Shown here piece by piece: positions 54,917-64,000 of a stretch of DNA of 64,000 bases. The stretch is from Sediminibacterium goheungense (lineage in GTDB: Bacteria; Bacteroidota; Bacteroidia; Chitinophagales; Chitinophagaceae). Each line of letters begins with the position of its first letter. Position 1 is the stretch's first letter. A model generated the notes under the pieces. That model did not search any database, had not been told where the DNA came from, and worked only from the letters and a program-made list of their open reading frames with translations. Position numbers and translations under genes: made by a program. The stretch covers positions 248,001 through 312,000 of the forward strand of contig NZ_SNWP01000010.1 of NCBI RefSeq assembly GCF_004361915.1, given 5' to 3'.

Positions 54917-56083
54917 ATGCGATATACAATCATCATTCTGTTTCTCACCTTTACATCTACGCTAAGAGCTAATGACAGTATTGTTGTTTCCAGGTTATTG
55001 GCTCGTATTGATGCATTACAGGTGAAAAAGAATGGTATATTTCCGAAAGGCAGCATTCCCTCTTACCGGAAATATGCGCTGAACCAACATAGATGGAAAG
55101 CCGATATCAACCCTTTTTTTACAGGGTTGGTTGCTTTTACCCTGAATGATATAAAAAAAGAACTCTCTCCATCGCAACAACAACTGGCAGAGAATATTAT
55201 TACCCGGACTTTTTCTACCTATCCGAAATTTCAAAACAGAAAAAAAAACAGAGACACCTATAATTTCTGGCCCACAGATAGCCCTCAGATATTTCCGCAT
55301 GCAGGCTGGCTCAACCTGTTTAATAAAAGCAGGGCCCTGCCCGATGATCTGGATGATACAGTTATTATACTAATGGCACAAAGCTGCAGTGACTCCATTG
55401 CCAGAGCGATGCATGAGTTTATGCAGGGATACACCAATCATGAAAACAAAAGAGTGACCAATACTTTTCCCGAATACCAAAAACTGGGTGCTTATTCTAC
55501 ATGGTTCGGAGAAAAAATGCCGGTCGATTTTGATATCAGTGTACTGTCGAATGTGTTGTATTTCGTTCAATATCATAACCTCCCATGGACAGCTGCCGAT
55601 TCTGCCAGCCTGTACCTGATTGAGGATATCATTAAAACAGGAAAACACAGCAGGTATGCCAACTATGTGTCACCCCATTATGCCACTTTACCCAATATAT
55701 TGTACCATATTTCAAGACTGATGGCGCTAAAACCCATTGCCTCACTCGAAAAACTGAAGCCTCAGTTAATTGAGGAAGCAAAAAAAGAATTAGCGTCTGC
55801 TGCCGGTTTTATGGACAAAGTAATTCTGAGCACTTCTTTACTCCGATGGAATGTGATACCACCTGATATTATCGAGGAAAAAACAAATAATCTGATTGAT
55901 TTAATTGAAGATGATCAGTTCTACTTTTTTATTGCAAGTATGGCTTCCATGTTACCCGATAACTGGAAAAAAAGAATGACCCGTCTTAAGCTGGGTACTT
56001 TTTATTATTACGCTCCGGGGTATAATCATACGTTGTTGCTTGAAAATATGGTGTGGCGCAAAAGAAGGGAATTGAGCAGGTGA
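54917..56083 (+). CDS. Secreted protein of unknown function, helical-toroid-like
   Basis: The 388-aa product has a signal peptide (MRYTIIILFLTFTSTLRA) and a largely helical mature part. It contains NFWPTDSPQIFPHAGWLN followed by the acidic cluster RALPDDLDDTVIILMA, and later ANYVSPHYATLPNILYHISRLM. The acidic DDLDDT and repeated helices vaguely recall alpha/alpha-barrel enzymes such as terpenoid cyclases or glycosidases, but I cannot assign a family. It appears monocistronic. Confidence 0.7.
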   Translation: MRYTIIILFLTFTSTLRANDSIVVSRLLARIDALQVKKNGIFPKGSIPSYRKYALNQHRWKADINPFFTGLVAFTLNDIKKELSPSQQQLAENIITRTFSTYPKFQNRKKNRDTYNFWPTDSPQIFPHAGWLNLFNKSRALPDDLDDTVIILMAQSCSDSIARAMHEFMQGYTNHENKRVTNTFPEYQKLGAYSTWFGEKMPVDFDISVLSNVLYFVQYHNLPWTAADSASLYLIEDIIKTGKHSRYANYVSPHYATLPNILYHISRLMALKPIASLEKLKPQLIEEAKKELASAAGFMDKVILSTSLLRWNVIPPDIIEEKTNNLIDLIEDDQFYFFIASMASMLPDNWKKRMTRLKLGTFYYYAPGYNHTLLLENMVWRKRRELSR

Positions 56084-56132
56084 TTTGTTAAGAATATTCA
56101 CCGGTATTGCAGGGGTTTACACAGAGGTATAA

Positions 56133-56180
56133 GTAAAAAAGAATACCCGGTGAAGTGTATCATCGGGTATTCTTTTTTAC
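56133..56180. terminator. Bidirectional intrinsic terminator
   Basis: GTAAAAAAGAATACCCG (56133-56149) and its exact complement (56164-56180) form a 17-bp stem with a 14-nt loop, flanked by A and T runs. It lies between the 388-aa gene and the convergent rseP gene. Confidence 0.92.
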
Positions 56181-56187
56181 TTATTTT

Positions 56188-57540
56188 TTATTTGAATAAT
56201 CTCCAGAAATCCAGTCCTAATGCATAGGCCATCAATCCCAATAAAAGTATCATGCCTGCCATTTGTGCATACTCCATAAATTTATCGCCCGGCTTACGAC
56301 CGGTGATCATTTCGATTAAAGTAAAGAGTGCGTGGCCACCATCAAGGGCCGGTATGGGCAGAATATTCATAAATGCCAATACAATGGAGAAAATACCTGT
56401 GAGTGTCCAGAAACGCTGCCAGTCCCACTCTCCGGGGAATGTATTACCAATACTGATTACACTACCGAGAGAATCATTTACATCCTGCTTACCCGTAAAC
56501 AATTGTTTCAATCCTGTAACATAGCGATCGAGTGTTTCCCAACAACGGCTGAAGCCTTCCGGTACTGCCTGTGCCAGGGTATATTTCTTCTCTACTGTAC
56601 CAAATTGAATTAATGGCGATACCGCAAAAAAGCCCACTTTACCTTTTTCATTCACCAATAATTTTATATGTGCTGTATCTTTCCCACGCAACACGGTCAG
56701 TGTAACGATTGAATCTGTAAAGTTTTTTACCAATTGCTGGTATTCATGATAATAAGTAAAAGGAGTTCCATTCAATGCAATGAGCGTATCGCCTTTTACC
56801 AATTTTCCGGATGTAAAGACAGCATCTTTGATGGAAACGCTATCTACTATCGCCGGATAACGTGGCAGTGCCATACCTCCGGTTTTTCTGTTCTTAACGA
56901 GCTTTTTGGTAAAACCTTCAGGCACTACAATACCCTTTACGGTTCCATTACGTTCTACCTGTAATGTCTGCGCATCATTTAATACCATTTCAGATTCGAG
57001 TGTGGCAAAGTTTTCAAGTGGCTTACCATTAACGCCTACAATTTTATCCCCATCCTGAATACCAATCGATTTGGCAAGTGAATCGGCGTGTATACCATAT
57101 TTCAGATTTTTTACGGGTAAATATTCATCACCCCATACCCAGGTAATACCAATAAAAATTACGATGGCCAGCAATACATTTACCACTACCCCACCAATCA
57201 TAATAATGAGTCTTTGCCAGGCTGGTTTTGCGCGGAACTCCCATGGTTGCGGAGGCAGTTTCATCTGCTCTTTGTCCATACTCTCATCTATCATACCGGC
57301 TATTTTTACATAACCACCAAAAGGTACCCAGCCAAGTCCGTATTCGGTTTCTCCTTTCTTCTTTTTCCAGAGACTAAACCATGGATTAAAGAAAAGATAA
57401 AACTTATCTACCCTACACTTAAACCATCTTGCTGGCAAAAAATGTCCGAGTTCATGTAAGATAACCAGGATTGAAAATGATAAAATAAATTGTCCGGCTT
57501 TTACTGCCACACTACCCCAGTCTATTGCTAATAATGTCAT
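56188..57540 (-). CDS. rseP: RseP-type site-2 intramembrane metalloprotease
   Basis: The 450-aa protease carries HELGH at residues 29-33 in the first membrane helix. GWVPFGGYVKIAGM follows; two PDZ-like regions are visible (IQDGDKIVGVNGKPLENF and VKGDTLIALNGTPFTYY). The C-terminal NILPIPALDGGHALF provides the third zinc ligand. It cleaves membrane-bound anti-sigma factors or signal peptides. It is downstream of dxr in the same orientation (70 nt), a classical neighbourhood. Confidence 0.95.
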   Translation of the reverse strand: MTLLAIDWGSVAVKAGQFILSFSILVILHELGHFLPARWFKCRVDKFYLFFNPWFSLWKKKKGETEYGLGWVPFGGYVKIAGMIDESMDKEQMKLPPQPWEFRAKPAWQRLIIMIGGVVVNVLLAIVIFIGITWVWGDEYLPVKNLKYGIHADSLAKSIGIQDGDKIVGVNGKPLENFATLESEMVLNDAQTLQVERNGTVKGIVVPEGFTKKLVKNRKTGGMALPRYPAIVDSVSIKDAVFTSGKLVKGDTLIALNGTPFTYYHEYQQLVKNFTDSIVTLTVLRGKDTAHIKLLVNEKGKVGFFAVSPLIQFGTVEKKYTLAQAVPEGFSRCWETLDRYVTGLKQLFTGKQDVNDSLGSVISIGNTFPGEWDWQRFWTLTGIFSIVLAFMNILPIPALDGGHALFTLIEMITGRKPGDKFMEYAQMAGMILLLGLMAYALGLDFWRLFK

Positions 57541-57610
57541 ACAGGTTTACTGATTTTTTTAAATAAATACCTCTTTACGTGCAGTATATTGTTGTGAAAA
57601 TAGGTAAAGA

Positions 57611-58768
57611 TTACATGTGAATCAAGGATGCGGCAAAGTTACGGGCCTCTCCATCGCTTTCAAAATACTCTTCCAGCGTAGGTTTTTCGATAAAATGCGT
57701 TTTTTGCATGGTTTGCTCAACTACTTCTGTCATATCCAGAAAACCGATTCGGTTTCGCAAAAAAGCAAATACCGCTATTTCATTGGCTGCATTCAGGATA
57801 CAAGGCATATTACCTCCTTTATACAAGGCATCAGTTGCCAGTGCAAGATTCCTGAAAGTTTTGGTATCCGGTTCTTCAAATGTGAGGGTATTGGGTTTCC
57901 TGAAATCGTAACGAGGAAAATTGTTCGGTATTCTTTCGGGGAAAGCCATGGCATACTGTATAGGCAGCTTCATATCGGGTAAACCCATCTGAGCCTTAAG
58001 ACTGCCATCCTCAAACTGTACCATACTATGAATAATACTCTGGGCATGTACCAGTACCTCGATTTGTTCGGGGCGCAGATTAAATAACCATTTCGCTTCA
58101 ATCATTTCCAGACCCTTATTCATCAGTGTGGCAGAGTCGATACTAATTTTTGCCCCCATGCTCCAGTTGGGATGCTGAAGGGCATGATCCCTTTTCACAT
58201 TCACCAGAAAATTGGGTTTTTTACCCAGAAAAGGACCACCACTTGCTGTAAGGATAATCTTTTCAATTTTATTTCTCCCCTCACCTACCAGACATTGAAA
58301 AATGGCTGAGTGTTCGCTATCGACAGGTATAATCGGCACTTTTTTCTCCATTGCCATATTCACCACGATGTCGCCGGCCACAACCAGCGTCTCTTTATTG
58401 GCAAGACCAATGGCTTTACCATTCGAGATGGCCATTAATGTAGGCTTCAAGCCTGCATAACCTACAATAGCTGCCAGCATCATATCGTAACAGTCCATTG
58501 CAGCAGCTTCAATCAATGCTTTTTCTCCTGCAAATACTTTTACATCTGTATGCGCCAGTGCTTCCTTTACGGTATTGTATTTTCTTTCATCGCCAATTAC
58601 CACCACATTCGGGTTAAATGTGAGCGCCTGTTTAATCAACAGTTCGTCATTGGTTTGTGCAGTAAGTATTTCAGCTGAAAACAGGTCGGGATTAGCGGCA
58701 ATTACATCCAATGCCTGTGTTCCGATTGATCCTGTTGATCCAAATATGGCGATCCTTTTCTGATTCAT
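57611..58768 (-). CDS. dxr: 1-deoxy-D-xylulose-5-phosphate reductoisomerase
   Basis: The 385-aa enzyme converts DXP to MEP, the second step of the non-mevalonate isoprenoid pathway. It has the NADPH-binding GSTGSIGTQALDVI (residues ~10-23), metal-binding VDSEHSAIFQCL, TASGGPFLGK, SMGAKISIDSATLMNKGLEMIEA and the C-terminal PCILNAANEIAVFAFL. The length is typical. First gene of the dxr-rseP pair. Confidence 0.96.
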   Translation of the reverse strand: MNQKRIAIFGSTGSIGTQALDVIAANPDLFSAEILTAQTNDELLIKQALTFNPNVVVIGDERKYNTVKEALAHTDVKVFAGEKALIEAAAMDCYDMMLAAIVGYAGLKPTLMAISNGKAIGLANKETLVVAGDIVVNMAMEKKVPIIPVDSEHSAIFQCLVGEGRNKIEKIILTASGGPFLGKKPNFLVNVKRDHALQHPNWSMGAKISIDSATLMNKGLEMIEAKWLFNLRPEQIEVLVHAQSIIHSMVQFEDGSLKAQMGLPDMKLPIQYAMAFPERIPNNFPRYDFRKPNTLTFEEPDTKTFRNLALATDALYKGGNMPCILNAANEIAVFAFLRNRIGFLDMTEVVEQTMQKTHFIEKPTLEEYFESDGEARNFAASLIHM

Positions 58769-58866
58769 AATATCGTTCCCGTAACAACGGGCTTAGTTAC
58801 ACAAGATAAGTTAAAATAAAAGCATTTAGACAGCCCCTGCTGATTTAAACATTTTCTTATAGCAGC

Positions 58867-60366
58867 TTATCCGTCTATAATAAATGTACTCAATGCATCC
58901 GCCAGTTTCCTGTCGTTACTCAATCTGGGTACTTTGTTTTGTCCGCCCAGTTTGCCAACAGATCGCATATAATCAATGAACCCATTTTTGCGCACTTTAC
59001 GCACCTGAAGTGTTTGCAGAATATTACCTCTGATCAGATCATCATAATACACATTTTTATTCCGAAGGTAGGCTTCAGTTTTGCCGATAAAGTCCTGAAA
59101 ATTTTCGGGTTCCTTTTCAAACTCTACAAACCATTCATGATAACTTTTCCCCTGGCCCTGCTCTATCATGGGTGCTACTGTAAATTCAGTGATATGTGCA
59201 CCTGTTTCTGCAGCGGCTTTTAACAAAGCATATTCCACTTCTTCTCCGATTACATGTTCACCGAAAGCTGAAATAAAGTGTTTGGTTCTTCCACTTACGA
59301 TCAGCCTGTAGGGGTCTGTACTTAAGAATTTTACGGTATCACCAATATTATATCCCCAAAGACCTGCATTGCTGTTAATGACCAGTGCATAGTTCTCTCC
59401 TACTTTCACATCTTTCAGACTTAACCTGGTTGGATTTTCATTAAAGATTTCTGATGCTGGTATGAATTCATAATAAATACCACTATTCGTATTCAGCAAT
59501 AGACCTTCTGTTTCCTGCTGATCCTGAAAGGCAAAAAAACCTTCACTTGCAGGAAAGAGTTCAATGCTGTCTACTTTCCGCCCGATGCTTTCAAATAATT
59601 TAGCCCTGTAAGGTTCAAAATTTACCCCCCCCTGCACCATCACACTGAAATTCGGAAAAAGATCACCTACTTTTTTACCGCTCTTTTCAATCAGTCTGTC
59701 AAAGTACATCTGCATCCATGGTGGTATGCCACTGATTAGTGTCATGTCTTTATGGATGGTTTCATCAACAATTTTATCGAGTTTGGTTTCCCAGTCTTCA
59801 ATACAGTTGGTTTCATATCCCGGTAGCTGATTGGAACGCAGGTAACTGGGTACATGGTGGTTTACAATACCACTCAAACGACCGGTAGGAATACCACCTA
59901 CTCTTTCCAGAACAGGCGAGCCACTCAGAAAGATCATTTTGCCGCCTGCAAAAGCACTGTTGCCTGTTTCTGCCATATAACAAAGCAAGGCATTACGGGC
60001 TGTATTAATATGGTTGGGAATAGAGTCTTTTGTAATAGGTATATATTTCACACCACTGGTGGTGCCGCTTGTTTTGGCGAAATAAATGGGTTTCCCTTTC
60101 CAAAGCACATTTTCTTTTCCTTCTTTGATCTGCTCTATAAATGGTTTGAATGCTTCATAATCGCGAAGAGGAACCGCCTGCTGAAAGCCATGGTGGTCCT
60201 GTATTTCATGAAACCTGTGTTCTTTGCCAAAAATGGTGCCCCTGCCCGTTTTGAGTAACTGTTTCAGGATGGCTTCCTGATCTGACAGGGCATGTGAACT
60301 GTTTCTTTTGATCTGTTTATGGATATATTGGGCAAACGGTTTTGCCAGCAAGGATTTCAGGTTCAT
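58867..60366 (-). CDS. GH3 auxin-responsive-promoter family acyl-adenylating enzyme
   Basis: The 499-aa protein follows the GH3 plan: IYFAKTSGTTSGVKYIPIT (ATP/AMP-binding P-loop-like), FPASEGFFAFQDQ, YALVINSNAGLWGYNIGDTVKF and ISAFGEHVIGEEVEYAL. Plant GH3 enzymes conjugate amino acids to acyl acids through acyl-adenylates. The bacterial homologues are common in Bacteroidota but their substrate is unknown. It is monocistronic. Confidence 0.92.
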   Translation of the reverse strand: MNLKSLLAKPFAQYIHKQIKRNSSHALSDQEAILKQLLKTGRGTIFGKEHRFHEIQDHHGFQQAVPLRDYEAFKPFIEQIKEGKENVLWKGKPIYFAKTSGTTSGVKYIPITKDSIPNHINTARNALLCYMAETGNSAFAGGKMIFLSGSPVLERVGGIPTGRLSGIVNHHVPSYLRSNQLPGYETNCIEDWETKLDKIVDETIHKDMTLISGIPPWMQMYFDRLIEKSGKKVGDLFPNFSVMVQGGVNFEPYRAKLFESIGRKVDSIELFPASEGFFAFQDQQETEGLLLNTNSGIYYEFIPASEIFNENPTRLSLKDVKVGENYALVINSNAGLWGYNIGDTVKFLSTDPYRLIVSGRTKHFISAFGEHVIGEEVEYALLKAAAETGAHITEFTVAPMIEQGQGKSYHEWFVEFEKEPENFQDFIGKTEAYLRNKNVYYDDLIRGNILQTLQVRKVRKNGFIDYMRSVGKLGGQNKVPRLSNDRKLADALSTFIIDG

Positions 60367-60507
60367 ATCGTTAGAAAGTCTTTACGACCTCGCGGGCAAA
60401 AATAGACAGAAGTTCGGGGTTTGGGGATAGTTTTGGCTTTTTTAAAAAACAATTACCGATTTCTTATATAAATCAACAAACATTCAGAATAATTCCTATA
60501 TTAGCGT

Positions 60508-60521
60508 AGACATATATGTCT
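60508..60521. promoter_or_regulatory. 14-bp perfect palindrome upstream of the GLPGLI gene
   Basis: AGACATATATGTCT is self-complementary and lies in the 265-nt region between the divergent GH3 and GLPGLI genes, 111 bp before the GLPGLI start. It may be an operator; chance cannot be excluded. Confidence 0.35.
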
Positions 60522-60631
60522 TTTGTGAGATGCACGCCACCGCATCAGGAAAATCCCCCTTCCCGAGCTGTTGCCATAATGTAGTAGAAACAGGTAACAA
60601 GATCATTTTTTATTTAACGTAAACTTTTAAC

Positions 60632-61495
60632 ATGCAACCAAAGAAAAACTTGGCATTTCTAACACTATTACTATGTGCAGTGTACAGCATACAGGCACAA
60701 AGTCCTGATCCGGTAAAAGTTACGGTATGGTACAAGTTCAGGTTTATGAACGATACTACCGCAAGAACTGAGTTCACCAATGAAAGTATGATTTTACAGA
60801 TCGGTGAAAAACTGAGTGCCTATCAGAGTTATAACGGGTATAAAATGGACTCCAGTTTTAATGCAAGATCATCATCAGGTCAGAATATAGTTGTTAGCGG
60901 TGGTACTATCAGTGGAGGATCCATTGTGAGTGCCGGCCCTATTACAACCGAAAAACAATTTACCATACTCGCCAAAAATCAGCTCTGGTCGCTGAACCGT
61001 GTCTTCATCACCCAATACCTGGTTGATGAGTCGGTGAAAAGACCCGAATGGACAATTACCGGTGAAACAAAAGAAATTGGTGGTATTGCCTGTCAGAAAG
61101 CAACTGCACGGGTAAAGGGCAGGGATTATGCAGCCTGGTTTGCACCTGAACTTCCCTATAGTCTTGGGCCATGGAAACTGAACAATTTACCCGGACTTAT
61201 TCTGGAAGCGAGTGACAGCAAAGGAGAAGTACATTTTGAACTTGAAAAGATCAGTACAGCCCCCACCAATGCTACGATTGAATTACCCTCCAAGCCTTCG
61301 CAGGTTACGTTGGCAGAATACCTGAAAGTGAAAGCAGCATATGATGCTGATCCCGAAGGATTCAGACGTGCGAATGCTCCTCCTCCTCCTCCAGGCATGT
61401 CGATTTCCAATATCACTGTTTCAGGAAGTCCGATGAGAGGTGCCAGCACTGTGAAACCCATAGTTTTCAATAATAAACTCGAAAAAGAAAACTAA
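60632..61495 (+). CDS. GLPGLI-family secreted protein
   Basis: The 287-aa exported protein (signal MQPKKNLAFLTLLLCAVYSIQAQ) contains WFAPELPYSLGPWKLNNLPGLILEA, the diagnostic GLPGLI-type motif (here NLPGLI), around residue 170-195. Family members recur in Bacteroidota in tandem with a large outer-membrane barrel, as here, where the next gene starts 5 nt later. A proline-rich stretch (APPPPPGM) is near the C-terminus. The family function is unknown. Confidence 0.9.
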   Translation: MQPKKNLAFLTLLLCAVYSIQAQSPDPVKVTVWYKFRFMNDTTARTEFTNESMILQIGEKLSAYQSYNGYKMDSSFNARSSSGQNIVVSGGTISGGSIVSAGPITTEKQFTILAKNQLWSLNRVFITQYLVDESVKRPEWTITGETKEIGGIACQKATARVKGRDYAAWFAPELPYSLGPWKLNNLPGLILEASDSKGEVHFELEKISTAPTNATIELPSKPSQVTLAEYLKVKAAYDADPEGFRRANAPPPPPGMSISNITVSGSPMRGASTVKPIVFNNKLEKEN

Positions 61496-61499
61496 TCCT

Positions 61500-64000
61500 T
61501 TGCGACTACTTTATTATTGCTTTGCACTTATTTGCACGCTTATCTTATCTGCACCCGTTGCCGCTCAGATAAAGTTATCCGGCACCGTAAAAGATGCTGC
61601 TAAAAAGCCATTATCATCGGCCAGTATTACGCTTACCAAAAAAGGCAAGCCTGTCATTCTTGCTTTTGCTATTACCAATAGTTCCGGCAGTTTCAGTTTA
61701 CAGTATAATGGCAGCTTTCAGCCCGATAGTTTTCTGGTGAATGTATCTGCCATCAACTTTAAAAAACAGCAGGTAGCACTAAAGAGTGCTGATGAAACAT
61801 TTAATTTCAGCATGGAAACAACGGTCAGTGAATTACCTACTGTTACCGTTCAGAATAAGAAGCCATTAGTAAGGTTGGAGGGAGATACGCTACACTACGA
61901 TGTAGCTTCCTTTGCGGATAAAAGCGACCGGGTTATTGGTGATGTCATCAAAAAACTTCCTGGCGTGGAAATGGATGAGACTGGTAAAATTACCTACCTC
62001 GGAAAGCCGATTACACACTTATATATAGACGGAGACAATTTACTGGATGGCCGTTATAATATAGCTACCCGTACCATTCCGTCTGATATGGTAAGTAAGA
62101 TTGAGGTCCTGGAAAATCATCAGGCAGTAAAATCATTGAAAGGAATTGTTCCCAGCGATAATCCAGCCATGAACCTGGTACTGAAAGATAAGGCGCGGAT
62201 ACGCTTAATCGGCGATGGTAATATCGCTGTTGGCACCCCTTCACTGGTAGACGGCTCAATGAATCTGATGCTGTTTAAAAAGGAAGTGAAGTTTATCAAT
62301 TACTACAAATACAATAATACCGGCGTTGATCTGGAAACAGATTTGGTTTCTCATTCGATTGGGTTTTCATCGTTCCGTAACAATGATAATTCGGTTTCTC
62401 CTAATTTATTATCGATGGCAACAGCAGGCACACCGGATCTGAGCAGGCGGCGTTATCTCTTTAATAATACAGGCTTATTAAACATCAATAAAATGCTCAG
62501 AATAAGCCCGGAAGCTACCTTACGCATCAATGGTTTTTTCCTGCATGATGTGCGTAACCAGTCTTACCGTTACAATGCCACTTACTTTCTACCCGGCGAT
62601 ACTATCCGGTACAGTGAATTTCAGGATAACCGTAACACACCCCTTACCTATGTAACGCAGTTGAACCTGAATGTAAACAAAAGCAACTATTTCCTGAATA
62701 ACACCCTTTTGCTGGAACATGCCATTACTGATGGGTATGCCCGTATGCAAACCAATGTACAGCCATTGCTTACGCAGCAATTAAAGATGAATACCACCAC
62801 ATTCAGCAATGATCTTCGATATAATAAAGTAATCAATGGGAAACATGTGGTTGAAATAGGTTCCTATATCAGTAACAGGAATAATCCGCAGGATCTTACC
62901 ATGGTTCCGGGATTGTATAATAATCTTCTGAACAATAGCATTCCTTATGATCAGTTGAAACAGTCTGCTACAGAACCTGTTTTTTACACGGATAACTTTT
63001 TAATGTACAGAAGAAAAATAGGAGCTTTTGCACAAAGTTTACGCGCCGGTTTTAACTGGCAGTCTGTTCAGATGCAGTCTGTACTTCAAACAGTGCAAAC
63101 AAGTGGTGTCATAACAGCTGCTCCCGATAGTTTTTACAATAATTTATCATGGAACAGGTACAAGGTTTATGTTGAAGCAGGTAGTGAATGGAACACCAAG
63201 AACTGGAATATTTCGGTGAACCTGCCGTTCAGTTATCAGGAATTCCGATATAAAAACCAGCTTACCAAACCTTCTGCTGACAATATCAGGTTTATTCCTT
63301 TTACACCGAGTTTCCGGGCATTATGGAAAATGAACAATGACAATGAGGTTTCTGCTTATTATTATCAGACAAATAGCCGTGGTAATGTGAATGAGGCATT
63401 TGAGGGCTATCTGTTACAGAACTACCGGAACTTTATTCGGAATGATGCCACATTGTCTACCAGTATTACAAAAGGAAGCTCTTTATACTATGCCTACAGA
63501 AATGCCATAAAACTATTTTTTCTGAATGCGGGTATTGGCTATATCGTTAATAATGGCAATTCAGGCAATGATGCATTTCTGAGTGATGAGGTACAGATTG
63601 CAAAACGTATTTTATTTGATTATGAAACCCGGAACCTGAATGCTAACCTGCGGTTAAGTAAATACCTTTTTAAGCTGAGAACCACCATTGGTGCAGCCAT
63701 TATGTGGCAGAAAGGGAATAACATACAATTACAAAACGGTAACAGACTCGATTATGAAAGCAGGAATACCGGTTTCACGTTAACGCTCAATTCAAAACTG
63801 AGTAACTGGATGAACCTGGGTTATCAGGGATCGCTGAATCTGATGAGTAACCAGCAAAAGGGGCTTCCGGCCAGTGCAGTGAATCAGCAGTTAAAGATCC
63901 GTCAGCTAAGGCAGAATGCCGAAGTAAATGTTACCCCGGGGAACAAGATGGTGATACGTTTTAAAATTGAGGACTATTTTAATGAAACCAAGAATGTGCC
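61500..64000 (+). CDS. TonB-type outer-membrane barrel protein with carboxypeptidase-regulatory domain (truncated by window end)
   Basis: The frame opens with a TTG at 61500 and encodes a signal peptide (LRLLYYCFALICTLILSAPVAAQ). A CarboxypepD_reg-like domain follows (IKLSGTVKDAAKKPLSSASI), then a plug-like region (VIGDVIKKLPGVEMDETGKI, IDGDNLLDGRYN) and a long barrel region still open at 64000 (over 830 codons). It is one transcription unit with the GLPGLI gene. It resembles the barrel partner of GLPGLI proteins; the ligand is unknown. No ATG is usable without losing the signal peptide. Confidence 0.88.
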   Translation, partial: MRLLYYCFALICTLILSAPVAAQIKLSGTVKDAAKKPLSSASITLTKKGKPVILAFAITNSSGSFSLQYNGSFQPDSFLVNVSAINFKKQQVALKSADETFNFSMETTVSELPTVTVQNKKPLVRLEGDTLHYDVASFADKSDRVIGDVIKKLPGVEMDETGKITYLGKPITHLYIDGDNLLDGRYNIATRTIPSDMVSKIEVLENHQAVKSLKGIVPSDNPAMNLVLKDKARIRLIGDGNIAVGTPSLVDGSMNLMLFKKEVKFINYYKYNNTGVDLETDLVSHSIGFSSFRNNDNSVSPNLLSMATAGTPDLSRRRYLFNNTGLLNINKMLRISPEATLRINGFFLHDVRNQSYRYNATYFLPGDTIRYSEFQDNRNTPLTYVTQLNLNVNKSNYFLNNTLLLEHAITDGYARMQTNVQPLLTQQLKMNTTTFSNDLRYNKVINGKHVVEIGSYISNRNNPQDLTMVPGLYNNLLNNSIPYDQLKQSATEPVFYTDNFLMYRRKIGAFAQSLRAGFNWQSVQMQSVLQTVQTSGVITAAPDSFYNNLSWNRYKVYVEAGSEWNTKNWNISVNLPFSYQEFRYKNQLTKPSADNIRFIPFTPSFRALWKMNNDNEVSAYYYQTNSRGNVNEAFEGYLLQNYRNFIRNDATLSTSITKGSSLYYAYRNAIKLFFLNAGIGYIVNNGNSGNDAFLSDEVQIAKRILFDYETRNLNANLRLSKYLFKLRTTIGAAIMWQKGNNIQLQNGNRLDYESRNTGFTLTLNSKLSNWMNLGYQGSLNLMSNQQKGLPASAVNQQLKIRQLRQNAEVNVTPGNKMVIRFKIEDYFNETKNV

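Overview
The window is chromosomal DNA from a member of the Bacteroidota, most likely a Chitinophagaceae-type bacterium (inferred from gene content, not proven). The signs are a SusC/SusD pair, GLPGLI and carboxypeptidase-regulatory/TonB-type barrels, an MG2-plug protein, DUF4397, bactofilins, clusters of double-FtsX permeases, TAnnTTTG-type promoter elements and almost no Shine-Dalgarno sequences. Most of it is ordinary core genome with moderate GC. Two stretches are visibly more AT-rich: 48.3-50.9 kb, and to a lesser degree 53.7-54.8 kb.

Layout. 0-4.3 kb: the 3' end of smpB, NADP-isocitrate dehydrogenase, and an mntR-mntH pair in which the NRAMP transporter carries a UspA domain. 4.3-8.8 kb: a lipoprotein, a GT35 phosphorylase-like protein that lacks the PLP lysine, an outer-membrane protein and UbiX. 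8.8-15.2 kb: clpC, a STAS-like protein, a membrane-anchored J protein and an MG2-plug surface protein. 15.2-21.9 kb: SusC-SusD-DUF4397 lipoprotein with a DeoR regulator. 22-26.9 kb: dnaG and an NtrC/NtrY-like two-component pair. 27-38.7 kb: a seven-gene export operon (membrane fusion protein, ATPase, three double-FtsX permeases, second ATPase, TolC). It is preceded by a sigma-54-like promoter and two tandem 17-bp sites that the adjacent NtrC-like protein could bind. 38.7-48.3 kb: small metabolic and envelope genes, including a protein closely resembling animal dihydroceramide delta-4 desaturase, a 68-aa peptide gene, pyrophosphatase, a sigma/anti-sigma pair and two bactofilins. 48.4-50.9 kb: an AT-rich MBOAT/SGNH O-acylation cassette. 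50.9-53.1 kb: ApbE-DUF2271 plus a PepSY membrane protein. 53.3-53.7 kb: tmRNA (ssrA) with a readable tag, GNTQYAMAA, followed by a small ORF-Fic pair. 54.9-64 kb: a secreted protein of unknown function, dxr-rseP, a GH3-family enzyme, and a GLPGLI protein followed by a TonB-type barrel that runs off the window.

The most unusual feature is a dispersed set of at least seven intergenic inverted repeats (near 0.2, 7.1, 8.8, 12.0, 22.0, 24.0 and 28.5 kb). Each arm is built from degenerate tandem units of about 7 nt and is mirrored by its complement. Three share the heptad GTGAGTA, a fourth has the related GTGAATG, and the others use different words with the same design. They lie at gene ends, inside an operon, and 11 nt upstream of the dnaG start, so simple termination does not explain all of them.

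Two key trans-translation parts, smpB and ssrA, lie about 53 kb apart in this window. The NtrC-like regulator, the sigma-54-like promoter and the export operon form a plausible self-contained signal-to-export unit.
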